DNA of 31,007 nucleotides, taken from NCBI GenBank assembly GCA_964343705.1, contig CAYFJX010000016.1, positions 1 through 31,007 on the forward strand. Reading direction: 5' to 3'. This document shows positions 1-7,409 of the stretch, in pieces. Origin of the DNA: JAUSFM01 sp964343705. GTDB lineage: Archaea; Nanobdellota; Nanobdellia; Woesearchaeales; UBA12501. Position numbers and translations under genes: made by a program. The notes beneath the pieces are model-generated. The model ran no database searches. It worked only from the letters and a program-made list of their open reading frames with translations, and was not told where the DNA came from. Every line of letters begins with the position of its first letter. Position 1 is the first letter of the stretch.

Positions 1-12
1 GAATTAATAAAA

Positions 13-44
13 GTGTAGTAGTTTCGATGTGTGTAGCAGTTTCG
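13..44. repeat. Two-copy imperfect tandem repeat
   Basis: A 14-base unit, GTGTAGTAGTTTCG at 13-26, recurs with one change (T to C) at 31-44, an 18-base period. It lies upstream of the first toxin gene. No function can be assigned. Confidence 0.5.
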
Positions 45-106
45 GGACAATAGATGTGGGTAGAGTGCCCTAAAACTTTATTAATTGGAAAATATAAGAA
101 TAATCT

Positions 107-445
107 ATGTATGCTATCTATCGAACTGCACGTTTTGACAAAGAGCTTACCAAAAAGTTTTCAAAAAATGAACAAAAAGAAGTGGAAAAATTTGAGAAAA
201 AACAACTAACAAACAATCCTTTTATTGGTGATGGATTAAGCTTTAATTTTTTTCGTGAAAAAAGAATTGGCGGAAAACGAGTTTATTTTATAGTTTATGA
301 AGAATTAAAAGCAGTACTTATGGTCGCTGTCAGTGATAAGAAAACACAGCAAGAAACAATTGATGAAATTAAAGACCACCTATCTAAATATTATGAAATA
401 ATCAAAGAAGCAATTAAACAACACGACGAATCCGGCCATTCTTAG
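107..445 (+). CDS. RelE/ParE-family toxin-like protein
   Basis: A 112-residue basic protein with the size and pattern of RelE/ParE-superfamily toxins: an N-terminal helical Lys-rich part, a central FFREKRIGGKRVYFIVYEE strand-turn-strand block (residues about 49-67), and VAVSDKK after it. Family members are usually mRNA interferases or gyrase inhibitors; which applies here cannot be read from sequence. A TATA-like stretch at 74-85 lies about 27 bases before the ATG, so the transcript is probably leaderless. The last 32 bases overlap a small antitoxin-like gene on the opposite strand. The pair therefore converges tail to tail instead of forming the usual antitoxin-first operon. Confidence 0.7.
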   Translation: MYAIYRTARFDKELTKKFSKNEQKEVEKFEKKQLTNNPFIGDGLSFNFFREKRIGGKRVYFIVYEELKAVLMVAVSDKKTQQETIDEIKDHLSKYYEIIKEAIKQHDESGHS

Positions 446-554
446 CATCTTCTAAACTTTCAGTTAATTGCTGAATAAGTTCATGATCTACTTTTTCAAG
501 CTTCTTAAGACGCTCATATTCTTCTCTTGGGATTGTCACAGTTTCAGTTGTCAT
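414..554 (-). CDS. Small antitoxin-like protein (46 aa)
   Basis: A 46-residue ORF with ATG at 554-552 and TAA at 416-414. It begins MTTETVTIPREEYERLKKLE and ends in a basic GRIRRVV tail. Short proteins with a TVTIP strand, an EEYERLKKLEK helix and a LEDxKxGRIRRV end are typical small antitoxins of DPANN archaea (recalled family knowledge). TATA-like sequence on the minus strand around 566-590 lies 20-30 bases upstream, supporting independent transcription. Its 3' end overlaps the toxin at 107-445 by 32 bases on the opposite strand. It may neutralise that toxin or be left from another pair. Confidence 0.6.
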   Translation of the reverse strand: MTTETVTIPREEYERLKKLEKVDHELIQQLTESLEDAKNGRIRRVV

Positions 555-594
555 ACTATCTCTAACCCTTTTAAACTATATAAAACTATCGTAT

Positions 595-1842
595 TTACTC
601 CAGCTTGATCACAGCTTCAGCAAGTTTGTCCGGATCATGCCTGAGAAGATTAAGTTTGGTCATCAACTTTACTTGTACAATTTCTGCGCCAAACTCTTTG
701 AGTCGTTGCTCATCAAAGTCTACACGCTCTGCTCCTTGTGCCTTGTATTTTTTGTATATTTTTTCAGGTGCCTTGTCTGCATTAACAATAATGTAATCGA
801 GTATACCAACTCCAAGATATTTTTCAATCTGCGCCACGTGATCATGAGCAGAGTACCCATCTGTTTCACCTGGTTGTGTCATGACATTACACACATACAC
901 AACTTTTGCGCCTGTTGATTTTATTGCTTCAGAAATACCTTTTACAAGAATGTTTGGCAAAACACTGGTGTAAAGACTTCCTGGACCAAGGACAACAATG
1001 TCAGACCGTTTTATTGCCTTAATTGCTTCTTTGTAGGCGTGCACATGTGGATCTAGGAAAAGACGTTTAATCTTGCTTTTGTATTTGATAGTATGGTGTT
1101 CTACTTCAGGTTCTTCTCGAATTACTTTTCCATTTTCAAGTTCTGCACAAAGATGTGTTCTACCAAGACTAACTGGTAAAACCCTGCCCTGGATGTTAAG
1201 AATTTTTGACGTCTCTGCAATGCCTTTTTCAAAACTACCAGTAACTTTTGCCATGGCAGTAATAAGTAAGTTTCCGATTGGGTGACCTTTGAGTGTTCCT
1301 ACTTTGAAACGATATTGGAGCAATTTTGCAAGTAGTGGTCCTGAGTCTGACAGTGCAACAAGACAATTCCGCATGTCACCTGGTGGAAGCTCACCAAAGT
1401 CATCTCTCATTTGTCGACTACTGCCACCTTCGTCTGCTACAGTGATTATCGCTGTGATATTGTTGGTGTGTTTTTTTAGGCCGGTAAGAAGACTTTTGAG
1501 TCCTGTTCCGCCACCAAGTACTGCTATTGTTTTACCTTGGCTCAGCTCGTTTGACTTAAACAAAATGTGTTTAATCTTGCCTTTTTTTTCAGGAGCCACA
1601 TGGTGAATAAACATTTTCATAAGATGCTTGCCACCAATGATAATACAGGTGAGTCCAGCAAGGAAAAGGAAAATGAGTAGCATCATTCGCGGACTGTACT
1701 GTCCTGCTGAAACATTAAAAAAAGAGCTTACTTGATGCTCAAGCAAGTTCATCATAACTTGCATTTCCCTGCCAAAAGTTATAAGGAAAAAGAGCAAGAA
1801 GAAAAACAGCCCCATGAGTATCACAACAACCCATCGCTTCAT
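595..1842 (-). CDS. CofD/YvcK-like membrane-anchored protein
   Basis: A 415-residue protein of the CofD/YvcK superfamily. Residues about 4-23 and 53-71 are two hydrophobic membrane segments. The soluble domain starts with AVLGGGTGLKSLL (GGGTGL at 110-115), followed by VADEGGSSRQ (135-144) and LPPGDMRNCL (152-161), the nucleotide/phosphate-binding pattern of YvcK proteins, and later LGPGSLYTSVLPN. Bacterial YvcK binds UDP-sugars and affects cell shape and carbon use; CofD proper transfers phospholactate in F420 synthesis. The GGSSRQMRDDFG pattern and the membrane anchor favour the YvcK branch. The gene is monocistronic. A minus-strand TATA-like ATTTTATAG lies near 1897-1905. Confidence 0.85.
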   Translation of the reverse strand: MKRWVVVILMGLFFFLLFFLITFGREMQVMMNLLEHQVSSFFNVSAGQYSPRMMLLIFLFLAGLTCIIIGGKHLMKMFIHHVAPEKKGKIKHILFKSNELSQGKTIAVLGGGTGLKSLLTGLKKHTNNITAIITVADEGGSSRQMRDDFGELPPGDMRNCLVALSDSGPLLAKLLQYRFKVGTLKGHPIGNLLITAMAKVTGSFEKGIAETSKILNIQGRVLPVSLGRTHLCAELENGKVIREEPEVEHHTIKYKSKIKRLFLDPHVHAYKEAIKAIKRSDIVVLGPGSLYTSVLPNILVKGISEAIKSTGAKVVYVCNVMTQPGETDGYSAHDHVAQIEKYLGVGILDYIIVNADKAPEKIYKKYKAQGAERVDFDEQRLKEFGAEIVQVKLMTKLNLLRHDPDKLAEAVIKLE

Positions 1843-1940
1843 GCGTAATCCAGGCTTGAGTAGTTTTTTTATGATTGTAATGCCCCCTTGAATACTATAA
1901 AATTTGGTGTTAGTATAAAAAATTACTTCTTAGAACCACA

Positions 1941-1979
1941 AAATTTATATATGATGTAAGATTAATCTTACTTGGTGAT
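1941..1979 (+). promoter_or_regulatory. Promoter with palindromic operator and ribosome site for the AbrB-RelE pair
   Basis: A TATA-like AAATTTATATATG (1941-1953) is followed at once by a perfect 16-base palindrome, GTAAGATTAATCTTAC (1956-1971), covering the expected transcription start. GGTGAT at 1974-1979 is a ribosome-binding site 3 bases before the ATG. An operator in this place is what an autoregulated antitoxin-toxin operon should have; binding by the AbrB protein is inference. Confidence 0.7.
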
Positions 1980-1982
1980 ATC

Positions 1983-2249
1983 ATGGATATAGCAATTACA
2001 AAGATGAGTTCAAAAGGACAAGTAGTCATCCCTACTGAAATGAGGCAAGATATTCAAGAAGGAGATAAACTTGTCATTATAAAAAATAAAGAGCAGATAA
2101 TCATGAAAAAAGCTAGTGACATGGACAAGAGTCTAAAAGAAGACTTAGAGTTTGCGCGAAGAACTGACGAGGCGCTTGAACGACTTGAAAAGGGTGAAGG
2201 AGTCAGAATGGATTTTGACGAATTTCTTACTGAGGCTAAGAAATTGTAG
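1983..2249 (+). CDS. AbrB/SpoVT-type antitoxin
   Basis: An 88-residue protein starting MDIAITKMSSKGQVVIPTEM, the swapped-hairpin AbrB/MazE DNA-binding fold (SKGQVVIP is the family signature at about 9-16). It is followed by an acidic helical tail that probably wraps the partner toxin. It lies directly behind a perfect palindromic operator and a GGTGAT ribosome site. Its last codons overlap a RelE-like reading frame in the -1 frame (2243-2491), so the two form a toxin-antitoxin operon, with the antitoxin also expected to be the repressor. Confidence 0.85.
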   Translation: MDIAITKMSSKGQVVIPTEMRQDIQEGDKLVIIKNKEQIIMKKASDMDKSLKEDLEFARRTDEALERLEKGEGVRMDFDEFLTEAKKL

Positions 2250-2491
2250 ACATATTTTTTGAACCAAGATTTAAAAAAATATTTTCAAAAATAAAAAATA
2301 ACATATTAAAAGAAAGGATTCTCAAACAAATTAGTAAAATTAGAGAAAATCCAGAAATCGGAAAACCAATGAGATATACGCGGAAAGAAACTCGAGAATT
2401 ATACATCCCCCCATACCGACTTTCTTACATTTACAGAAAAGATCAAGAATTAATATATCTCATTGATTTATATCACAAAGACGAACAATAA
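2243..2491 (+). CDS. RelE-family toxin with apparent ATT start
   Basis: An open frame of 82 codons plus stop whose translation is a clear RelE-type toxin: VDIFFEPRFKKIFSKIKN at the start, then ENPEIGKPMRYTRKETRELY, then YRLSYIYRKDQELIYLIDLY. In this frame the previous stop is at 2237-2239, and no ATG, GTG or TTG occurs before the conserved N-terminus. The best start is ATT at 2243, inside the last codons of the AbrB gene (7-base overlap, -1 frame). Translation may be coupled to the antitoxin. Alternatives are frameshift readthrough from AbrB or a toxin silenced by loss of its start. The coding part is otherwise intact. Confidence 0.7.
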   Translation: MVDIFFEPRFKKIFSKIKNNILKERILKQISKIRENPEIGKPMRYTRKETRELYIPPYRLSYIYRKDQELIYLIDLYHKDEQ

Positions 2492-2506
2492 AAAAGTAAT
2501 TGAGAA

Positions 2507-3259
2507 TTATGCTGTTTGCTCAGCTGATGCTTCAGCTGTTTCAGGTGCTTCAGCAGCAGGTGCTGGCTCTTCTTGTGGTTCTTCTGCTTTGTCTTCTTCA
2601 GCTGATTTTGCAGCTGTGTCTTCAACTGATGCTTCTTCAGCAGGTTCTGGAACAGTAACACCATGTCCATGAGCTGGACCCCGTTTTTTTATACCAGAAG
2701 CAAGTTCCTCTGCGCTTAATGCTTGTTTACCTTTTAATTCCACAACCTCAATTTTACAGGTACATGGAAATTTTTGTTGTGCTTTTTTCAGAGCAATTTT
2801 TACTATTTGAATATGATCTTTAAGTGTGTTTACTTGGAATAAGATTTGGTCTTTTCGTACTTGTGCAGCACTACCAATTGCTTTTCCAAAGCTCATTTTC
2901 ATTCCTGTACTCATACGATCTGCACCTGCACCGCTTGCAAGTGGGTTTTCTCGAAGAATGTGATGTGGAAATATTCTAATTTTCAAATGATAGTTTGGCT
3001 TACCGACTTTTCCTTCAAGCACTCTATTACATACTAATCGTGCGCTTTCAATAGCATTATGCCGGATTTGAAGATTTTCTTTGGATCTAAGAAAGATTTG
3101 GATTGGAAAATCAAGGCTTTTGGCAGGATTCCCCATATCATATCGCACTACCTTAGACTGTGGCGTAGTTCGAATAAAGGATTTTGACCTAAATTTAGAT
3201 CGCCTTGTGTAGGGCCTTTCTAGCTGCCGATAAGCACATGCTCTTCGTAATTTTGCCAT
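2507..3259 (-). CDS. rpl10e: Large-subunit ribosomal protein uL16 (L10e) with acidic tail
   Basis: Residues 1 to about 200 match archaeal L10e/uL16: MAKLRRACAYRQLERPYTRR, then IRIFPHHILRENPLASGAGA and ADRMSTGMKMSFGKAIGSAA, the loop that reaches toward the peptidyl-transferase centre. The protein belongs to the large subunit. Archaeal L10e is normally about 170-180 residues; this one has 250. The extra about 45 C-terminal residues are almost only Glu, Ala, Pro and Ser. TATA-like TTTATAAA at 3285-3292 lies 26-33 bases before the ATG, giving a very short leader. It is a single gene, convergent with the AbrB-RelE pair. Confidence 0.95.
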   Translation of the reverse strand: MAKLRRACAYRQLERPYTRRSKFRSKSFIRTTPQSKVVRYDMGNPAKSLDFPIQIFLRSKENLQIRHNAIESARLVCNRVLEGKVGKPNYHLKIRIFPHHILRENPLASGAGADRMSTGMKMSFGKAIGSAAQVRKDQILFQVNTLKDHIQIVKIALKKAQQKFPCTCKIEVVELKGKQALSAEELASGIKKRGPAHGHGVTVPEPAEEASVEDTAAKSAEEDKAEEPQEEPAPAAEAPETAEASAEQTA

Positions 3260-3284
3260 GTTACTGTGGCAGGAAGGCCGGGGG

Positions 3285-3292
3285 TTTATAAA
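3285..3292 (-). promoter_or_regulatory. TATA box of the uL16 gene
   Basis: TTTATAAA centred about 29 bases upstream of the ATG at 3259. This is the standard archaeal distance for a transcript with little or no leader. Confidence 0.6.
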
Positions 3293-3310
3293 GGTTTCTA
3301 AAGGTTTGCT

Positions 3311-4507
3311 TTAAGAGGATGCCTGGGAGGTGTGTGCTGCTTGTGCTTTCCTTTGTATATCTTGGCCACGGGCTTCGTACATGAGCAACCCCATAAAACC
3401 TTCTACATTATTTGGAACCCTAAGTACAATGCGCACATAAGGTATTGAAGCTCCTTGTAGATCCCTAATTATTTGAGACTCGTCTCGAAAGTGATGGGAA
3501 CCCCCATAGGCAAGCACGCTACCAATATCCCCTCTTACCACACGTTCTGCAAGAATCCATGACATTGCTTCTTCCCTCTTTTCATTAAGTTCTGAACGTT
3601 TCTGAGCTGTCAGCTCACCATGACTTCTAAGACGTCCATATTCTTTAGATGCTGTTGGATCATCAAAGGGTCTTATGGTAATCTGATAGGTATCACAAAG
3701 ATAGGCTGTTTGGAATTTGTCATACGTCCTACCAGTATCAAAATCTTTGCTACCGCTTAAATCGCGTTTTAGACCTCTAAAAAGAACATGATAATCGTAA
3801 AGTAGTTTTCCAATAGTATATAGTTTTATGCCCATTCCCACACCATATGTTTCATTAATATCCATTACATCATTAAGCTGTGTAATACTCTTCAGTCCTG
3901 AGATATAAGGATTCTCTAAAAATACACGAGTATCTTTTACTGCTTCATATCTCTCGTATAATATTTCTGCCTTGACCACGTCTTTATCAGGATGAGTAAG
4001 TTGACTTAGCCACTCTCTTCTAAATACTTTTTCTTGTTCACTAAGCTTTGCATGCAGATCAGCCATTTCAAGTGTGTAGATTTTCTTTAGTGTATTAAGA
4101 ACTTGATCCATTTCATCCCCTGTTAAATCATGATGGGGTGTTACAAGCAATTGTTGCTTTGCTGTCTCTAATTCTGAATCAACCTCACCTGTAGAATCTG
4201 TGCAGAGAATTCTTACAAAATCACCAAGTCTATGACCAAGATCATGTGCCTCAAGAACTTTTTCAACTGTATAAATTGATCCCTTAGGATCGTGCCTTTC
4301 TTCTTCCAATTCAATCAGCAAATCCTTTGGTTGTACTACCTCTACAAGCCCATTAACAAACCTCATATGCCCAGACTGTGAATGATTTTCACCTACAAGG
4401 TACACACGTGGTTCTTGATCTTCAAGGTACTGGTCTACCTGGGCTATTTGCTCTTCATGCTTGTCAATAAGCTCTTGTACTGGTTCTAGTAGTCTTATAC
4501 CTGTCAT
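3311..4507 (-). CDS. TraB/ChaN/EreA-like superfamily protein, function unknown
   Basis: A 398-residue soluble protein. Near the N-terminus VYLVGENHSQSGH (about 35-47) gives the GExH motif, and LLIELEEERHD follows; near the C-terminus there is VLAYGGSHHF. Paired GExH and GxxH motifs are typical of the TraB/ChaN/EreA (erythromycin-esterase-like) superfamily, where His and Glu residues form the active site. The middle is helical and charged. Substrate is unknown and the assignment rests on motifs only. TTAAATA at 4530-4536 (minus strand) is 26 bases from the ATG, so it is probably leaderless. It diverges from the NOG1-like gene, with a structured element between them. Confidence 0.5.
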   Translation of the reverse strand: MTGIRLLEPVQELIDKHEEQIAQVDQYLEDQEPRVYLVGENHSQSGHMRFVNGLVEVVQPKDLLIELEEERHDPKGSIYTVEKVLEAHDLGHRLGDFVRILCTDSTGEVDSELETAKQQLLVTPHHDLTGDEMDQVLNTLKKIYTLEMADLHAKLSEQEKVFRREWLSQLTHPDKDVVKAEILYERYEAVKDTRVFLENPYISGLKSITQLNDVMDINETYGVGMGIKLYTIGKLLYDYHVLFRGLKRDLSGSKDFDTGRTYDKFQTAYLCDTYQITIRPFDDPTASKEYGRLRSHGELTAQKRSELNEKREEAMSWILAERVVRGDIGSVLAYGGSHHFRDESQIIRDLQGASIPYVRIVLRVPNNVEGFMGLLMYEARGQDIQRKAQAAHTSQASS

Positions 4508-4529
4508 ATATAAAGAGAGTCAGAAGTGG

Positions 4530-4536
4530 TATTTAA
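4530..4536 (-). promoter_or_regulatory. TATA box of the TraB/ChaN-like gene
   Basis: Minus-strand TTAAATA about 26 bases before the start codon at 4507; leaderless spacing. Confidence 0.55.
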
Positions 4537-4611
4537 GCGTATGTCTGGGTAGCTGCTACAAGAAAGTTAAAGTAAAGACAGTTAAAACGGGTGTGTCCCA
4601 AGAGTCTTTCT

Positions 4612-4767
4612 GAGGGGTGGCACTGCCGCAAGGTTTTATCAGGAAATCTCAAGGGGCGAAGCTCCTTGACGCATCTGAGCTTTGCTCAGATTGCGGCCGA
4701 ATAATGAGGTGATTTCCGTTAACACTACGAATGAATTTGAGTAGTTAACACCGCAGTGCCACCCCTC
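4612..4767. other. Structured intergenic element A, closed by 15-base inverted arms
   Basis: A 156-base segment between two divergent promoters. Its ends are a perfect inverted repeat, GAGGGGTGGCACTGC (4612-4626) and its complement (4753-4767). Inside are a hairpin at about 4649-4669 around GCGAAGC, a perfect 8-base stem at 4673-4691 (ATCTGAGC, TTT loop), CCGCAA 4626-4631 pairing TTGCGG 4691-4696, GGAAATC 4642-4648 pairing GATTTCC 4711-4717, and a GTTAAC-containing stem at 4719-4749. The last long-range pairs cross, so a pseudoknot is possible. It may be a structured RNA or a palindromic mobile remnant. No protein is convincing here. Confidence 0.6.
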
Positions 4768-4814
4768 CTGCACGAAAAATAAGATTTGGAACATACCCAT
4801 CATAACAGAAACCC

Positions 4815-4821
4815 TTATAAA
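4815..4821 (+). promoter_or_regulatory. TATA box of the NOG1-like gene
   Basis: TTATAAA centred 26 bases before the ATG at 4844. A closer upstream ATG at 4835 runs into a stop after three codons and is not used. Confidence 0.6.
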
Positions 4822-4843
4822 CCTATTTTTATACAATGCCTGT

Positions 4844-5824
4844 ATGAACCTACAAGGCCTTGGTAAAGTGGAAACTGCACAGACCTACTTAGACATTGCA
4901 TTTAAAGCAGCAAGGGATGCAGCAGACTCTTTACGACAAAAAAAGAAAACAGTACGTATGGATAAACTACAAAAGTCTAAAGTACTTGAAAAACAAAAAA
5001 TTACTATCACAACACAGGCAATTCATAAAGCTATGAATCACATTCTGATGGGATTTCCAAATTTTACAGAGCTCTCAAGGTTTTACCAAGAACTTGTTCG
5101 CATAGAACTTGATTTTGTAGAGTTTAAACGAGGTCTTGGAGCATGCCGATGGGCTCAAAAAAAAGCAAGCATTCTTCAAAGAGAATACACACGAAAAATT
5201 GATTCATCCTTTACCATTGAACATGCCAACAAGCACAGGCGAGAGTTTTATGGACGTCTATCTTCTTTTATGAAACAAATCAACAAGCAACTTCTGTTCT
5301 TGGACACATGCCGTAAACAGTTTAAAGATTTTCCAACAATAAAAGAATCACTTCCGACAGCATGCTTTTTCGGTTTCCCTAATGTGGGAAAGTCAACATT
5401 GCTAAGCAAAGTTTCAAGTGCAACTCCAGAAATTAAGAGTTATGCTTTTACAACAAAGAAACTTAACTTGGGGTATATTAAAGAACCAAAAAAGAAAATT
5501 CAACTTATTGACACTCCAGGAACACTTAACAGATTTGAACGTATGAATAAAATAGAAAAACAAGCCTATCTTGCACTTAAGCATTGCGCTGAATTGGTTG
5601 TCTTTGTTTTTGATCCAACAGACACGTATGATCAAGATAAACAATTTGCATTGTTAAAAACAGTTGAAAAGTTTGGCAAGCCAACCATTGTGTATATCTC
5701 TAAAACAGACATTGCTGATAAAACAAAGGTTGAAGAATTACACCTTAAGCTAAAAGAGAAAAAAATTAAGAACATACTCAGTAATCAAGCTGAACTAAAA
5801 GCTTTCTTAATAAAGAAATTGTAA
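4844..5824 (+). CDS. NOG1-family ribosome-assembly GTPase
   Basis: A 326-residue protein: an N-terminal helical NOG1 domain (1-165) followed by a GTPase domain. G1 is GFPNVGKS at 177-184, the G2 region AFTTK at 201-205, G3 DTPG at 223-226, and G4 ISKTD at about 275-279 (Ser in place of the usual Asn of NKxD). NOG1 proteins act in large-subunit assembly in eukaryotes and archaea. Length agrees with archaeal NOG1-like proteins, which lack the long eukaryotic C-terminus. The start is supported by a TATA box 26 bases upstream (leaderless). It is monocistronic and convergent with the TPR protein downstream. Confidence 0.9.
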   Translation: MNLQGLGKVETAQTYLDIAFKAARDAADSLRQKKKTVRMDKLQKSKVLEKQKITITTQAIHKAMNHILMGFPNFTELSRFYQELVRIELDFVEFKRGLGACRWAQKKASILQREYTRKIDSSFTIEHANKHRREFYGRLSSFMKQINKQLLFLDTCRKQFKDFPTIKESLPTACFFGFPNVGKSTLLSKVSSATPEIKSYAFTTKKLNLGYIKEPKKKIQLIDTPGTLNRFERMNKIEKQAYLALKHCAELVVFVFDPTDTYDQDKQFALLKTVEKFGKPTIVYISKTDIADKTKVEELHLKLKEKKIKNILSNQAELKAFLIKKL

Positions 5825-5839
5825 TAATCATACTTTTTT

Positions 5840-6028
5840 TTATTCCTTAAATAACCCTTGTATCCAATGACCAATCGGTCTAAAAACTGCACCCACTGTA
5901 GTTCTCATATGTTCTAAAGTTTCTTGGTGAACTGGTCTTCCTGAAAAGTATTGTTCTTCAACATCTTCAAATACTTTTCTCCACCCTTTAAATCTCTTGC
6001 ACGCATGTGTGTCTCTGCCAGAGCCCAA
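5840..6028 (-). pseudogene. Overlapping frame at the 3' end of the TPR gene; possible frameshifted C-terminus
   Basis: An open frame in the -1 register relative to the transglutaminase-TPR gene continues 74 bases past that gene's stop. Beyond the stop it encodes EHMRTTVGAVFRPIGHWIQG and a short end, which reads like a plausible amphipathic C-terminus. It has only a TTG start and no ribosome site, so a separate gene is unlikely. It may be the original C-terminus lost through a frameshift, a programmed extension, or chance. Confidence 0.25.
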
Positions 6029-7362
6029 ACATACTTGTACTCAGCAGGATTTTCATGTACAGCCATTTCAAAAAAGTCACGTGCTACTTCCAAATCATCC
6101 ATGGCATTCATGTACCACATACCCACATCATAATACTGTTCAGGACTTGCCTCGCCAAGATCATAGGCTCTCTCAAAGAGTTTATGGGCTTTTTCAGGTT
6201 CACCTGACTCTACTTCAAGTATACCACGTACTACGTTAAGATATGAGCTATGCATATTAGGATCAACTTGCTCAAATAGCTCACGTTTTTGTTTCATTGG
6301 CAATGGTGAATGGTAAATATGAAATTCAAGTCGTTCTCGTTCATCTGTGTATCCATCATGATACTTACTAAGTGCAGCAACAAAAGACCTAGTTGCTTCA
6401 TAATGACGGTGCATCTCTTGTAAGATTAAGCCTCTTTGCTCATGAAATTCATATCTTTTAGGATTACGTTTTATTGCACTATTTATTAAATCAATAGCAG
6501 CGTCATGATTACCTGTGTAACATAACAGTTTAGACATTTCGCAATCAACAGCCCCTCGGACAATCTCCTCTCCTCTGACTTGTTCTAATACCTGAATGGC
6601 TTCTTGGACTTGACCAACTGAAGCAAGCCATTGTGCATGGGCATTTAGTACATATTGATTGTGGGGTGCTAGTGCTCTAGCCTTTTTGAAATGTCCCTGT
6701 ATTTTTCTAGGAATATATTTCCATTGTCGAAGCTTTAATGTACTAGTTCCAAAATATTCTCTAAATACTTGTACTTCTCTTTCAACAAAGTCATTCCACC
6801 AGCCTGCACCATGTCTCTTTATCATTTCAAGATGCATATCAGCAGCAAGGGCATCCACAGGTAAGCGTCTGTGACCTTCAGGAGGTGCGACATCTTCAAA
6901 TCCATCATGACTTGTCATTTCAAGAAAAACTTCTTTGTCACGTCCTTTCTCTTTACACACTAGATACACATGACCTTCAACCATAATAGTGCTTAAATTC
7001 AAACCAAACCTTTCTCCCAGTACTGCATAAAACGCTGAAAGTCCAACACAATTACCTATTTTTAGCTGTCCGTGAGTAAAGCGATCAATTACCTCAGTAA
7101 GCAATGGTTGATCATCAACATAACGGTCTTCTTGATCTTGATGTACATAATTAAATAATTCAAATGCAATCATTGCACTAGGAAAAGTGTGTGTTGTCTC
7201 ATCTGCTCTTCCTCGCTTTTCCACAAGATACTCAACAAAATGATCAGCAATAGCCACAATCCGCTCGTGATAACGCTCCCTATCATAAGATGTTACATCA
7301 CATGCATCTAAAAAGATGTCCAAAGTTTGCGTTGCTTTATCAAATACTATTGGTTGTTTCAT
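5914..7362 (-). CDS. Transglutaminase-like domain protein with TPR repeats
   Basis: A 482-residue protein from ATG 7362. Residues about 90-155 form a transglutaminase-like (SirB1-type) core: KIGNCVGLSAFYAVLGERFG with Cys at about 105, VEGHVYLV with His at about 131, and a following acidic SHDG. From about 230 onward there are repeated 34-residue helix pairs typical of TPRs. SirB1-type proteins are a poorly understood branch of the Cys-His-Asp fold, so protease, ligase or binding roles are all possible. The start was chosen because TATTTAAA at 7385-7392 is 26 bases upstream; the longer TTG start would lie too near it. The 3' end overlaps a second frame (5840-6028). Confidence 0.75.
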   Translation of the reverse strand: MKQPIVFDKATQTLDIFLDACDVTSYDRERYHERIVAIADHFVEYLVEKRGRADETTHTFPSAMIAFELFNYVHQDQEDRYVDDQPLLTEVIDRFTHGQLKIGNCVGLSAFYAVLGERFGLNLSTIMVEGHVYLVCKEKGRDKEVFLEMTSHDGFEDVAPPEGHRRLPVDALAADMHLEMIKRHGAGWWNDFVEREVQVFREYFGTSTLKLRQWKYIPRKIQGHFKKARALAPHNQYVLNAHAQWLASVGQVQEAIQVLEQVRGEEIVRGAVDCEMSKLLCYTGNHDAAIDLINSAIKRNPKRYEFHEQRGLILQEMHRHYEATRSFVAALSKYHDGYTDERERLEFHIYHSPLPMKQKRELFEQVDPNMHSSYLNVVRGILEVESGEPEKAHKLFERAYDLGEASPEQYYDVGMWYMNAMDDLEVARDFFEMAVHENPAEYKYVWALAETHMRARDLKGGEKYLKMLKNNTFQEDQFTKKL

Positions 7363-7384
7363 GCAAGTGTGCCACAAGAAATCA

Positions 7385-7392
7385 TATTTAAA
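7385..7392 (-). promoter_or_regulatory. TATA box of the transglutaminase-TPR gene
   Basis: A TATTTAAA stretch centred 26 bases from ATG 7362 separates this gene from the operon upstream of it and favours the ATG over the TTG at 7377. Confidence 0.55.
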
Positions 7393-7409
7393 CCTTCCTT
7401 TAGGTCTTT

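Noticed and set aside
605..1606. Plus-strand frames opposite the CofD/YvcK-like gene
   Set aside because: The minus-strand gene has complete family motifs; the plus frames have none.
2240..2249. Programmed -1 frameshift from AbrB into RelE
   Set aside because: The codons AAG AAA TTG give poor re-pairing in the -1 frame, so ATT initiation is preferred; kept only as an alternative.
2463..2672. Two frames (+ and -) at the end of the uL16 gene, rich in Ala/Ser or Lys/Gln
   Set aside because: Both are shadows of the repetitive Glu/Ala codons in the uL16 tail.
4639..4836. 65-residue minus-strand frame across structured element A
   Set aside because: It is made of the palindromic arms and hairpins, has no promoter or ribosome site, and the structure explains the sequence better.
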